Origin: an uncultured Clostridia bacterium
GTDB taxonomy: Bacteria > Bacillota > Clostridia > Oscillospirales > CAG-272
Length of the DNA: 8,243 bases
Assembly (NCBI GenBank): GCA_946618395.1
Contig: CAMOLD010000053.1
Coordinates: 1 to 8,243, forward strand
Direction of reading: 5' to 3'
The stretch's first letter is position 1. Each line of letters begins with the position of its first letter. Made by a program: the position numbers and the translations under genes. The notes below the pieces were generated by a model. That model made no database searches and was not told where the DNA came from. It saw nothing but the letters and a program-made list of their open reading frames with translations. Positions 1 to 5,866 of the stretch are shown piece after piece.

Positions 1-618
1 GCCGTGAATAAATATGCCGAGGTTCGTGCACGCTATGACGCCATGAACACGCAGATCACCGATTTGGAAAAATCCAAAAAGGATCTGACCGAGATCATCC
101 GGCAGTTGGAAACCGAAATGCGCACCGCATTTGTGGATTCCTTTAACAAAATCAACGAGAACTTCGGCAAAGTGTTTGCCGAGCTGTTCGGCGGCGGTTC
201 CGCCGAGCTTTCGCTCACCGATCCCGAAAACGTTCTGGAAAGCGGCATTGAAATCAAGGCGGCGCCTCCCGGAAAGATTATCAAAAACCTGATGCAGCTT
301 TCCGGCGGCGAGCAGGCGTTTGTCGGCGTTGCGCTCTTCTTTGCCATTTTGCAGGTCAACCCCACGCCGTTCTGCATTTTGGACGAAATTGAGGCGGCGC
401 TGGACGAAGTGAACGTTGAGCGCCTGGCGCAATACATCAAACGCTATTCTCACGGAACGCAGTTCATCATGATCACGCACCGCCGCGGAACCATGGCAGC
501 GGCAGACCGTCTTTACGGCGTTACCATGCCCGAGCACGGCATTTCCAAGGTGCTGATGCTCAACATCAACGATATTTCTAAGAAGGATGGAGAAGACTGG
601 GATGGCATTTTTGGCTAA
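1..618 (+). CDS. smc: Chromosome segregation ATPase SMC, C-terminal part (5' end outside window)
   Basis: This is the C-terminal ATPase head of the SMC protein, which compacts and segregates the chromosome with ScpA and ScpB. The frame is open to base 1, so the N-terminal Walker A head, hinge and most of the coiled coil lie outside the window; the GTG at base 4 is an internal valine codon, not a start. Visible parts in order are the end of the returning coiled coil (first ~45 residues), the ABC signature LSGGEQ (bases 298-315), the Walker B strand FCILDE followed by the D-loop region EAALDE (about 370-405), and the switch histidine in ITHRRGTM (about 472-495). The signature helix reads LSGGEQAFVGVAL where many SMCs have LSGGEKALTAIAL, but all catalytic positions are present. 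The stop TAA at 616-618 lies inside the start of ftsY, so the two genes are probably co-translated. Identification is very secure. Confidence 0.97.
   Translation, partial: AVNKYAEVRARYDAMNTQITDLEKSKKDLTEIIRQLETEMRTAFVDSFNKINENFGKVFAELFGGGSAELSLTDPENVLESGIEIKAAPPGKIIKNLMQLSGGEQAFVGVALFFAILQVNPTPFCILDEIEAALDEVNVERLAQYIKRYSHGTQFIMITHRRGTMAAADRLYGVTMPEHGISKVLMLNINDISKKDGEDWDGIFG
589..595 (+). promoter_or_regulatory. Ribosome binding site of ftsY that decides its start
   Basis: The sequence GGAGAAG lies inside the last codons of smc. It is 6 bases from the ATG at 602 (9 from the GGAG core), a normal Shine-Dalgarno distance. The other in-frame ATG, at 587, touches its own purine run AAGAAGG (580-586) with no spacer, which makes it a poor start. 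This favours 602. Confidence 0.6.
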
Positions 619-1747
619 CCTGTTTGGAAAAAAGAAGAAGCAAGAAACCGCAGAGCAGGAGGTAGAGCGGGCGGAGGCCACCGCTCTGCCCGAAACGCCC
701 GCGCAACCGGCGGAGGAACCTGCCGCATCGGTCGCCGAGCCGAAGGAAGCGCCCGAAGCGCAGGAAAAACCGGCGCCGGATGATGCCGGGGAACCATCCG
801 CCGAGGAACCCCTTGCGCCCGAAGAGCAAAAAAAGGAGAAAAAGTCCTTTTGGGCACGGGTAAAAGCGGGAATTTTGAAAACCAAGAACGCCATTTTCGG
901 CGGCATTGATAACCTACTCAAACATTTCGTCCGCGTGGACGAAGACCTTTTGGAAGAGCTGGAGGAACTGCTGATTTCCGCGGACGTCGGGGTGAACACC
1001 ACCGAGCAGATCATTGACGAACTGCGCGCCCGCATCAAGGATGGCAGACTGAAAGAAAAAGAACAAATCACCGCCGTTTTGCGCGAGATTTTGGAAGGGC
1101 TGATTGGCGAAGGGGAAGAACTCAAACTGACAACCAAGCCGTCGGTCATCCTGGTCATCGGCGTCAACGGCGTCGGCAAGACCACCGCCATTGGTAAAAT
1201 TTCCAACCGCCTGCGCAAGAGCGGCAAAAAGGTGATCGTTGCGGCGGCGGATACTTTCCGCGCCGCGGCAATCGATCAACTTGCCGTTTGGTGCGAGCGC
1301 GCCAAGGTGCCGCTGGTGCATCAAAACGAGGGCAGCGACCCTGCCGCCGTTGTTTTTGACGCCTGCCACGCGGCAAAAAATCAGAACGCGGACGTTTTGA
1401 TTATTGATACGGCAGGGCGCTTGCACAACAAGACCAACCTGATGAACGAGCTTGCAAAAATCAACCGCGTCATCGATCGGGAGCTGCCCGGCGTTGCACG
1501 CGAGAATTTGCTGGTCCTGGACGCCACCACCGGTCAGAACGCCATTTTGCAGGCAAAGGAATTCCGCAACGCCGCCGCTTTGACAGGCTTGATTCTGAAC
1601 AAAATGGACGGCACCGCAAAGGGCGGCATCGTTCTTGCCATCCGGCAGGAGCTTGGCATTCCGGTCAAATTCATCGGCGTTGGCGAAAAAATCGACGATA
1701 TGCAGGAATTTGACGAGAAAGAGTTTATTAAAGCTCTGTTTGATTGA
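602..1747 (+). CDS. ftsY: Signal recognition particle receptor FtsY (SRP GTPase)
   Basis: FtsY is the membrane-associated receptor that meets the SRP protein Ffh and hands ribosomes making membrane proteins to the SecYEG channel. From ATG 602 the protein has 381 residues. Residues ~10-80 form a low-complexity Glu/Ala/Pro-rich acidic A domain after a basic start (GKKKK). The helical N domain begins near residue 82 (KSFWARV). The G domain has G1 GVNGVGKTT (187-195), DTFRAAA (217-223), G3 DTAGR (269-273), G4 NKMDGTAKGG (from 333) and the closing GVGEKIDDM. The G4 motif is NKMD where SRP GTPases normally have TKLD/TKMD. Starting at ATG 587 would add five residues (MEKTG). The gene overlaps the smc stop by 17 bases, matching the common smc-ftsY pairing, and its TGA is followed 9 bases later by rdgB. 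The function is very secure; the start is likely. Confidence 0.96.
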   Translation: MAFLANLFGKKKKQETAEQEVERAEATALPETPAQPAEEPAASVAEPKEAPEAQEKPAPDDAGEPSAEEPLAPEEQKKEKKSFWARVKAGILKTKNAIFGGIDNLLKHFVRVDEDLLEELEELLISADVGVNTTEQIIDELRARIKDGRLKEKEQITAVLREILEGLIGEGEELKLTTKPSVILVIGVNGVGKTTAIGKISNRLRKSGKKVIVAAADTFRAAAIDQLAVWCERAKVPLVHQNEGSDPAAVVFDACHAAKNQNADVLIIDTAGRLHNKTNLMNELAKINRVIDRELPGVARENLLVLDATTGQNAILQAKEFRNAAALTGLILNKMDGTAKGGIVLAIRQELGIPVKFIGVGEKIDDMQEFDEKEFIKALFD

Positions 1748-1756
1748 GGATAGAAA

Positions 1757-2386
1757 ATGAAAATCGTGCTTGCTTCCCGAAACCCGAAAAAGATAGGCGA
1801 GTTGCAAACGTTGCTTGCCCAAACGCTTCCCAATGTGGAGGTTCTCTCGCTTGACGACGTTGGATTGTTTGGCGAGATTGAGGAAACGGGAGAAACCTTT
1901 GAGGAGAATGCGCTCATCAAAGCGCGCGCCGCGGCAAGCTCAGGCTATATCGGCGTGGGCGATGATTCAGGACTTTCGGTCGACGCGCTCGGCGGCGAGC
2001 CCGGCGTGTATTCGGCGCGGTTTGCGCAAATAAAGACCGGCACCGGCGCGCATGACGACGCGGCAAACAACCGCGTGTTGCTCTCGCTTTTGGAGGGGGT
2101 TCCGGAGGAAAAGCGCGGCGCCTCTTTCGTCAGCGCCGTTGCCTGCGTGTTCCCGGATGGGCGATCGTTCACTGTGCGCGGCGAGGTCAAGGGTAGAATT
2201 TTAACCGAATACCGCGGGAACAGCGGATTTGGCTATGATCCGCTTTTCTACTACGAACCATATAGCAAAACGCTTGCCGAGGTCACGCCCGCGGAGAAGA
2301 ACGCAATTTCCCACCGGGGAAGGGCGATCCGCGCGTTTGCCGAGCGGTTGAAAGCCGAAGCGGGAAAGGAATTTGCAAAAAAATGA
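1757..2386 (+). CDS. rdgB: RdgB/HAM1-family dITP/XTP pyrophosphatase
   Basis: This 209-residue cytoplasmic enzyme hydrolyses non-canonical purine triphosphates (dITP, ITP, XTP) to the monophosphate and pyrophosphate, keeping deaminated purines out of DNA and RNA. The family is clear from the N-terminal phosphate-binding strand LASRNPKKIGEL (5-16), the acidic segment ETGETFEENALIKA (43-56), the catalytic acidic loop GDDSGLSVDALGGEPGVYSARF (68-89), GFGYDP (157-162) and the closing EKNAISHRGRA (180-190). Family members are about 190-205 residues, so this one is full length. The site GAGGA (1746-1750) lies 6 bases before the ATG and overlaps the ftsY stop. The 3' end overlaps the next gene in an ATGA junction at 2383-2386, which implies coupled translation. 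Substrate range is assigned from the family, not seen directly. Confidence 0.95.
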   Translation: MKIVLASRNPKKIGELQTLLAQTLPNVEVLSLDDVGLFGEIEETGETFEENALIKARAAASSGYIGVGDDSGLSVDALGGEPGVYSARFAQIKTGTGAHDDAANNRVLLSLLEGVPEEKRGASFVSAVACVFPDGRSFTVRGEVKGRILTEYRGNSGFGYDPLFYYEPYSKTLAEVTPAEKNAISHRGRAIRAFAERLKAEAGKEFAKK

Positions 2387-2883
2387 AATTCTCCAACTAT
2401 TTTCTCTCTCCGGTTGTGCGCTTGCTTTCCCTCATCGGCGGAATCCTGGTTGGCGGAGCGGTTGCCGTTTACGGGCTGATCTCCAAGCAGTTTACCGGCT
2501 GGATCTGGGGGGTGCTCGTTGGTGCCGGAATAGCGGTTTTGCTAAGCGTTTTCATTCCGCTCCGGTTATGGATCGCCGAAGCGCCCTATCGCCGGGCAAA
2601 AGAAAACCTGCCCCAGCCGCTCCTTTGGGAGCAACCGGTCCGCTTTACCGTTCCGGGCGGCGTTGTGAACGGATATTTGATTTTGACAAAGCAAAGTTTG
2701 ATTCTGCTCTCTTTTGAGCGGGGTGAACAGCGCATGGACCTCCCACGCGAGGAAGTTCAGTCCATTATTCTGGAAGAGGACGGCATTCGCATTTTTTTGA
2801 ACGACACCAAATTCATCAGCTTTTCGGCAATTCATGCGGAGCAAATTTACGAGTTGCTTCGCCGCGAGGGCTGGAACGCCTGA
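2383..2883 (+). CDS. Two-helix membrane protein of unknown function, possible PH/GRAM-like C-terminal domain
   Basis: I do not recognise this 166-residue protein as a named family. It has a short polar N-terminus, a hydrophobic segment at ~12-33, a short linker, and a second segment at ~39-61, followed by a basic patch (APYRRAKE). This pattern predicts a hairpin in the membrane with the C-terminus probably inside. Residues ~85-162 alternate short strands (GGVVNGYLILTKQSLILLSF, then DLPREEVQSIIL, then IRIFLND) and end in a helix (HAEQIYELLRREGW). That order resembles bacterial PH-like or GRAM domains, but this is inference from pattern only. The ATG overlaps the rdgB stop (ATGA), and a purine-rich AAAGGA at 2365-2370 may serve as its ribosome binding site. 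It sits exactly between the smc-ftsY-rdgB block and the yhbY-nadD block. Its role is unknown. Confidence 0.85.
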   Translation: MKFSNYFLSPVVRLLSLIGGILVGGAVAVYGLISKQFTGWIWGVLVGAGIAVLLSVFIPLRLWIAEAPYRRAKENLPQPLLWEQPVRFTVPGGVVNGYLILTKQSLILLSFERGEQRMDLPREEVQSIILEEDGIRIFLNDTKFISFSAIHAEQIYELLRREGWNA

Positions 2884-2885
2884 AA

Positions 2886-2893
2886 AAGGAGAT
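2886..2893 (+). promoter_or_regulatory. Strong ribosome binding site of the YhbY gene
   Basis: AAAGGAGA is a near-perfect Shine-Dalgarno sequence, 6 bases before the ATG at 2900, in the 16-base gap after the membrane-protein gene. It is the best such site in the window. It rules out the longer reading of this frame from 2834, which would run back into the preceding gene. Confidence 0.75.
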
Positions 2894-2899
2894 ATACCA

Positions 2900-3190
2900 A
2901 TGATCACATCCAAACAGCGCGCATACCTGCGCGGGCTTGCAAACGATTATCCGGTCATTTTGCAAATCGGCAAAGGCGGCGTGACCGAAAACGTTGTCAA
3001 AACCGTTGCCGACGCCCTGGAAGCGCGGGAATTGATCAAATTGCATATTTTGGAGAACAGCGGCGAGGAGCCGCACGCGCTGGCAAATGATCTTGCGGCG
3101 GCTGTGGGAGCCGACGTGGTTTCGGTAACCGGCAGAAAAGCCGTGCTTTACCGGCGCTCCAAAAAGAAGCCGGTCATCGAACTGCCATGA
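2900..3190 (+). CDS. yhbY: YhbY-type (CRM domain) RNA-binding protein, ribosome assembly
   Basis: This 96-residue protein is a stand-alone CRM (CRS1-YhbY) domain. Members bind pre-50S ribosomal particles and are thought to help assemble the large subunit. The family pattern is complete: the opening helix TSKQRAYLRGLA (3-14), the RNA-binding loop IGKGGVTENV (23-32, the GxxG turn of the domain), the strand ELIKLHIL (44-51), and the closing VTGRKAVLYRR (76-86), followed by a basic tail SKKKP. Length matches the family (about 95-105). The start at 2900 has a strong ribosome binding site and gives the expected N-terminus. The gene ends in an ATGA overlap with nadD, a neighbour pair common in Firmicutes, where obgE often lies upstream; here obgE is absent. 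The exact ribosomal role is taken from the family. Confidence 0.93.
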   Translation: MITSKQRAYLRGLANDYPVILQIGKGGVTENVVKTVADALEARELIKLHILENSGEEPHALANDLAAAVGADVVSVTGRKAVLYRRSKKKPVIELP

Positions 3191-3813
3191 CGCGCATTGG
3201 AATTTACGGCGGCACGTTTTCGCCTCCGCATAACGGGCATCTTGCCGCGGCAAAAGCCTTTATGGAGCAAATGTGGCTGGATTTTCTGTTTGTCATTCCC
3301 GCTGCCGTTCCGCCGCACAAAGAGGTGGAGCAGGGCATTTCCGCCGCGCACCGTTTTCGCATGGCGCAGTTGGCTTTTCAGGGAATGGAGGGCGTTTACG
3401 TCAGCGATATGGAACTGCAACGGCAGGGGAAAAGCTACACCGTTGATACGTTGCGCGAGCTTTCGGGCGATGACCGGCGGTTGTTCTTGCTCTGCGGAAC
3501 CGATATGATGCTCACATTGGACGAATGGCACGAGCCGGAGGAACTCTTCCGCCTTTGCTATCCCGTTTATGCGCGGCGCGAAAAAGACGCGGTCCTGGAC
3601 GCGCAAATCATTCAAAAAATTGCGCATTATCAGGAAAAATACGGCAAAATCGTTCGCAAAATTCAAATGGAACCGGTGGAAATTTCTTCCACGATGATCC
3701 GCAAAAAAATTGCAAACGGCGAGCCGGTGTCCAATTGGATTCCGCCGCTGGTCGAGCAATACATTTTTGACAATCATTTATACGGTTCGGAACGCGAGGA
3801 CGGGAAACAATGA
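3187..3813 (+). CDS. nadD: Nicotinate-nucleotide adenylyltransferase NadD
   Basis: NadD joins nicotinate mononucleotide and ATP to form deamido-NAD and pyrophosphate, the step before NAD synthetase, in the cytoplasm. The 208-residue protein shows the nucleotidyltransferase fold: GGTFSPPHNGHL (8-19) with the catalytic HxGH at 15-18, AAVPPHK (39-45), the strand YVSDMEL and GKSYTVDTLREL (81-92), LLCGTDMMLTLDEWHEPEEL (101-120), and the ATP-binding ISSTMIR (166-172) near the C-terminus. The usual aspartate of GGTFDPPH is serine here. The ATG lies in an ATGA overlap with the yhbY stop, and I see no good Shine-Dalgarno sequence at the proper distance, so translation probably depends on ribosomes finishing yhbY. 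The 3' end overlaps yqeK in the same way. Identification is very secure. Confidence 0.96.
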   Translation: MTRIGIYGGTFSPPHNGHLAAAKAFMEQMWLDFLFVIPAAVPPHKEVEQGISAAHRFRMAQLAFQGMEGVYVSDMELQRQGKSYTVDTLRELSGDDRRLFLLCGTDMMLTLDEWHEPEELFRLCYPVYARREKDAVLDAQIIQKIAHYQEKYGKIVRKIQMEPVEISSTMIRKKIANGEPVSNWIPPLVEQYIFDNHLYGSEREDGKQ

Positions 3814-4457
3814 ATTTGAAGGATTTTTGCCCGGGCGAAGAAGCGCTTGAAACATTGCGCGCAAAAGTAAAAATCCGCCTTTCTCCCAAGCGGTGGATCC
3901 ACACCGCCGAGGTGGAAAAAGCAGTTGCGCAGCTTGCCGCGCTCTATTGCCCGTCCAAAACGAATTTGCTCCGCGCGGCGGCGCTGTTGCATGATATTAC
4001 CAAAGAATGGTCGGTCGAAGAGCATTGCACTTTTTGCGCTTCGCACGGCATTCGCCTGACCGCGCAGGATGTTTTGGCGCACAAAACCCTGCATGCAAGA
4101 ACCGCGGCGGCGCTCATACCCGAGGAATTTCCCGAATATGCCGCCCCCGTTCTGCTTTCGGCGGTGCGCTGGCATACCACCGGCCGCGCCGGTATGACGA
4201 TGACCGAAAAACTGCTTTACCTTGCCGATTATATCGACGCGTCGCGCACCTTTCCCGATTGTATTGCTCTCCGCGAGGCGTTCTGGGGCGCCGCACCGCA
4301 AAAAATGACGGCGCCGGAGCGGAAAGAACATCTGCGCAAAATTCTGATCCGGTCGTTTGACATGACGATCGCCGGGCTGTTGGCAGACGGACTGCCGGTT
4401 GCCAAAGATACGGTTGCCGCCCGCAACGCGCTGATTTTGGAGGGGAATCAAACATAA
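3810..4457 (+). CDS. yqeK: YqeK-family HD-domain hydrolase (symmetrical Ap4A hydrolase)
   Basis: YqeK enzymes cut diadenosine tetraphosphate (Ap4A) into two ADP, removing a stress dinucleotide formed by aminoacyl-tRNA synthetases. This 215-residue protein carries the metal-binding HD pattern: H31 in RWIHTAEVEKAVAQLA, H61-D62 in AALLHDITKEW, H95 in KTLHARTAA, H122 in VRWHTTGRAGM and D140 in LLYLADYID. Family members are about 185-200 residues; the extra length lies in a short N-terminal stretch and a C-terminal tail. The start overlaps the nadD stop (ATGA) and has GAGGA at 3796-3800 as a ribosome binding site. The nadD-yqeK pairing is widespread in Firmicutes and supports the call. Ap4A activity is known for the family, not shown here; older annotations call it a predicted HD-superfamily hydrolase. 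Confidence 0.93.
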   Translation: MNLKDFCPGEEALETLRAKVKIRLSPKRWIHTAEVEKAVAQLAALYCPSKTNLLRAAALLHDITKEWSVEEHCTFCASHGIRLTAQDVLAHKTLHARTAAALIPEEFPEYAAPVLLSAVRWHTTGRAGMTMTEKLLYLADYIDASRTFPDCIALREAFWGAAPQKMTAPERKEHLRKILIRSFDMTIAGLLADGLPVAKDTVAARNALILEGNQT

Positions 4458-4468
4458 CGGCGAATGGA

Positions 4469-4504
4469 CGATACATCATTTTCAAATTGGAAAGAGGTGT
4501 ATCG
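4469..4504 (+). promoter_or_regulatory. Hairpin enclosing the LCP gene's ribosome binding site
   Basis: In the 49-base gap between yqeK and the LCP gene, CGATACATC (4469-4477) can pair with GGTGTATCG (4496-4504), with one G-U pair. After a single A-A mismatch (4478/4495), TTTTC (4479-4483) pairs with GAAAG (4490-4494), again with one G-U pair, leaving a 6-base loop. The whole Shine-Dalgarno run AAAGAGG (4491-4497) lies in the 3' arm, and the stem ends 2 bases before the ATG. The pairing is read directly from the sequence. A role in limiting or regulating LCP translation is inference. Confidence 0.5.
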
Positions 4505-4506
4505 AA

Positions 4507-5433
4507 ATGAAAAAACGCATGTTTTGTTTGCTGGTTTGCATTTGCTGTTTGTTTGGCTGTGTCGTTCCTGTTTTTGCCGCCGAGGGCGACCCGGTGCGCC
4601 GGTTTTTGATTTTCGGCTGTGACGAATCGGGTGCGCTGACCGACACCATTCTTTTGGTGGCGCGCAACAAAAAGACCGGCGAGATGAGCGTTTTGCAAAT
4701 CCCGCGCGATACCTACGCGGCATACACCGGCGGCAGCTACCGCAAGCTCAACGGCGCTTTGCGCGCCCTGGGGAGCGAGGATTGCAAAGCTTTTTTCTCC
4801 CGCGCTTTGGGCGTTCCGGTCCACTGGTTCGCCTCGCTGAACTTAAAGTGCGTTCCCGCCCTTGTGGATGCCGTTGGCGGCGTGGATTTGGAAATCCCGA
4901 TGGATATGGATTATAGCGACCCTGCCCAAGGGTTGGAAATTCACATCTCAAAAGGGATGCAACACCTGGACGGAGAAACGGCGCTTTCCTTTATTCGTTA
5001 CCGTTCCGGCTATGCAACTGCCGATTTAGGGCGTATTGCGGCGCAACAGAGTTTTTTGCGCGCGTTTGCCAAAAAATGCGAGGCAATGGGAGCCTTGACC
5101 TTTATGAAGCTGTTTTGGATTGCCGCGCCCAATATGAAAACCGACCTGCCCATTCACGAGGCAATCGCCCTTTCGCAGGGGCTTGGAAAATTCGGCTTTG
5201 AAAACCTGGCGTTTGAAACGGCGCCGGGAGAGGCGCTGAAAGGGAAGAGCGGCGCCTGGTATTTTGTGCTTTCCCGGGAGGGCACCAAAAACGCGGTCAA
5301 CCGCGTTTTGCAACCGCAGGTTGCCGTTGGCGACTTGCAGTTTGACCCCGACCGCGTGTTTGACCGGCCGCAGGATCCCGATTTTCACAGGATATATTGT
5401 TCCCCGGCGGCTTTGCCGGGGAAGAAAGGATAA
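4507..5433 (+). CDS. Exported LytR-CpsA-Psr (LCP) family protein
   Basis: LCP proteins transfer wall polymers such as teichoic acids or capsular glycans from a lipid carrier to peptidoglycan, outside the membrane. The 308-residue protein has a basic start (MKKR), a hydrophobic core at ~5-24 with five cysteines, and a likely signal peptidase site VFA-A at 22-25; LFGC (15-18) weakly resembles a lipoprotein box. LCP motifs follow: LTDTILLV (44-51, D46), IPRDTYA (65-71, R67), RKLNGAL (79-85), LVDAVGGVDLEIP (119-131), MQHLDGETALSFIRYR (151-166) and D173-R176 with QQ at 180-181. Known catalytic and phosphate-binding residues are present. The region after ~190 is poorly conserved. Most LCPs keep a cytoplasmic N-terminus and a membrane anchor; this one may be fully secreted. 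The exact polymer substrate cannot be told. An LCP gene between yqeK and rsfS is common in Clostridia. Confidence 0.93.
   Translation: MKKRMFCLLVCICCLFGCVVPVFAAEGDPVRRFLIFGCDESGALTDTILLVARNKKTGEMSVLQIPRDTYAAYTGGSYRKLNGALRALGSEDCKAFFSRALGVPVHWFASLNLKCVPALVDAVGGVDLEIPMDMDYSDPAQGLEIHISKGMQHLDGETALSFIRYRSGYATADLGRIAAQQSFLRAFAKKCEAMGALTFMKLFWIAAPNMKTDLPIHEAIALSQGLGKFGFENLAFETAPGEALKGKSGAWYFVLSREGTKNAVNRVLQPQVAVGDLQFDPDRVFDRPQDPDFHRIYCSPAALPGKKG
5400..5423 (+). other. Perfect 9-bp hairpin at the LCP 3' end, just before the rsfS ribosome binding site
   Basis: TTCCCCGGC (5400-5408) and GCCGGGGAA (5415-5423) form a perfect 9-bp stem with a 6-base loop GGCTTT. It lies inside the last codons of the LCP gene. 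No T-run follows, and the next bases are the rsfS ribosome binding site AGAAAGGA, so it is not a standard intrinsic terminator. It could act as an RNA stability or processing element, or limit translation coupling. Only the symmetry is seen; any role is inference. Confidence 0.55.
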
Positions 5434-5437
5434 ACCC

Positions 5438-5866
5438 ATGATTTTAGAGAACCAAGAAGCACTGTCCGAAAAAAAGCCTGCGCTCACCGGGGCTACCCCC
5501 GAAGAGCTTGCCCATGCAATTTTTGACGTTCTGGACGCCAAGAAAGCGCGGGACATTCAGGTATTGCGCGTTCATGACCACACCGTAATTACCGATTATT
5601 TCATCATTTGCACCGGCCGCTCGACCACACAGGTCAAGTCGCTGGGCGGCGAGGTGGAATTCAAAATCGGCGAGCGCGGCGTTGACCCCTCCCATTACGA
5701 GGGGCGTGACAACGGCAACTGGGTGGTGCTGGACTACGATTCCGTCATCCTGCATATTTTCAGCCAGGAGTCGCGGGAGTTTTACAAATTGGAAAAATTA
5801 TACGGCGATGCGGAAGAAATCCATTTTCCGTCCATCGACGAAAAAGCGGAGGCAGAGGCAAAATGA
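5438..5866 (+). CDS. rsfS: Ribosome silencing factor RsfS
   Basis: RsfS (YbeB/Iojap family) binds ribosomal protein L14 on the 50S subunit and blocks joining with 30S, lowering translation when nutrients run short. The 142-residue protein contains the whole domain: TPEELAHAIFDVLDAKKARDI (20-40), ITDYFIICTGRSTTQVKSL (51-69), HYEGRDNGNWVVLDYDSVILHIF (87-109), ESREFYKLEKLYGDA (111-125). It has about 18 extra residues before the usual start and an acidic tail (DEKAEAEAK), making it longer than the typical 105-120. ATG 5438 is preferred because AGAAAGGA (5423-5430) lies 7 bases upstream; an in-frame start at 5264 would lie deep in the LCP gene. There are 4 bases between the LCP stop and this ATG, and the 3' end overlaps leuS by ATGA. 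Confidence 0.95.
   Translation: MILENQEALSEKKPALTGATPEELAHAIFDVLDAKKARDIQVLRVHDHTVITDYFIICTGRSTTQVKSLGGEVEFKIGERGVDPSHYEGRDNGNWVVLDYDSVILHIFSQESREFYKLEKLYGDAEEIHFPSIDEKAEAEAK

Noticed and set aside
648..835. Low-complexity Glu/Ala/Pro-rich stretch as a repeat or a sign of frameshift
   Set aside because: FtsY proteins commonly carry a variable acidic A domain here. The frame is continuous into a normal N domain, and no exact DNA repeat unit is visible.
914..1822. 302-codon minus-strand open frame opposite ftsY
   Set aside because: It is also in codon register with the forward gene and ends at a single forward CTA codon. It has no recognisable protein features.
2834..2899. Longer N-terminus for the YhbY protein starting at 2834
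   Set aside because: The extra 22 residues lie within the preceding gene, and a near-perfect ribosome binding site precedes ATG 2900, which gives the standard family start.
4458..4506. Promoter in the longest intergenic gap
   Set aside because: No pair of -35 and -10 hexamers with acceptable spacing stands out in these 49 bases, and the gap is better explained by the hairpin around the ribosome binding site.
3148..4824. Several minus-strand open frames opposite nadD, yqeK and the LCP gene (3148-3777, 3774-4451, 4114-4824)
   Set aside because: All lie opposite well-supported genes, have no ribosome binding site that I can see, and translate into low-complexity basic or aromatic-rich sequences typical of shadows.
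5402..5421. Intrinsic transcription terminator after the LCP gene
   Set aside because: The stem is GC-rich and perfect but is followed by GAAGAAAGG, not a T-run, and rsfS follows directly, so termination is unlikely. It is kept as a hairpin of unknown role.
5264..5437. Longer N-terminus for RsfS starting at 5264
   Set aside because: It would overlap the LCP gene by 170 bases in another frame, and the added residues do not resemble RsfS. ATG 5438 has a good ribosome binding site and gives the family N-terminus.
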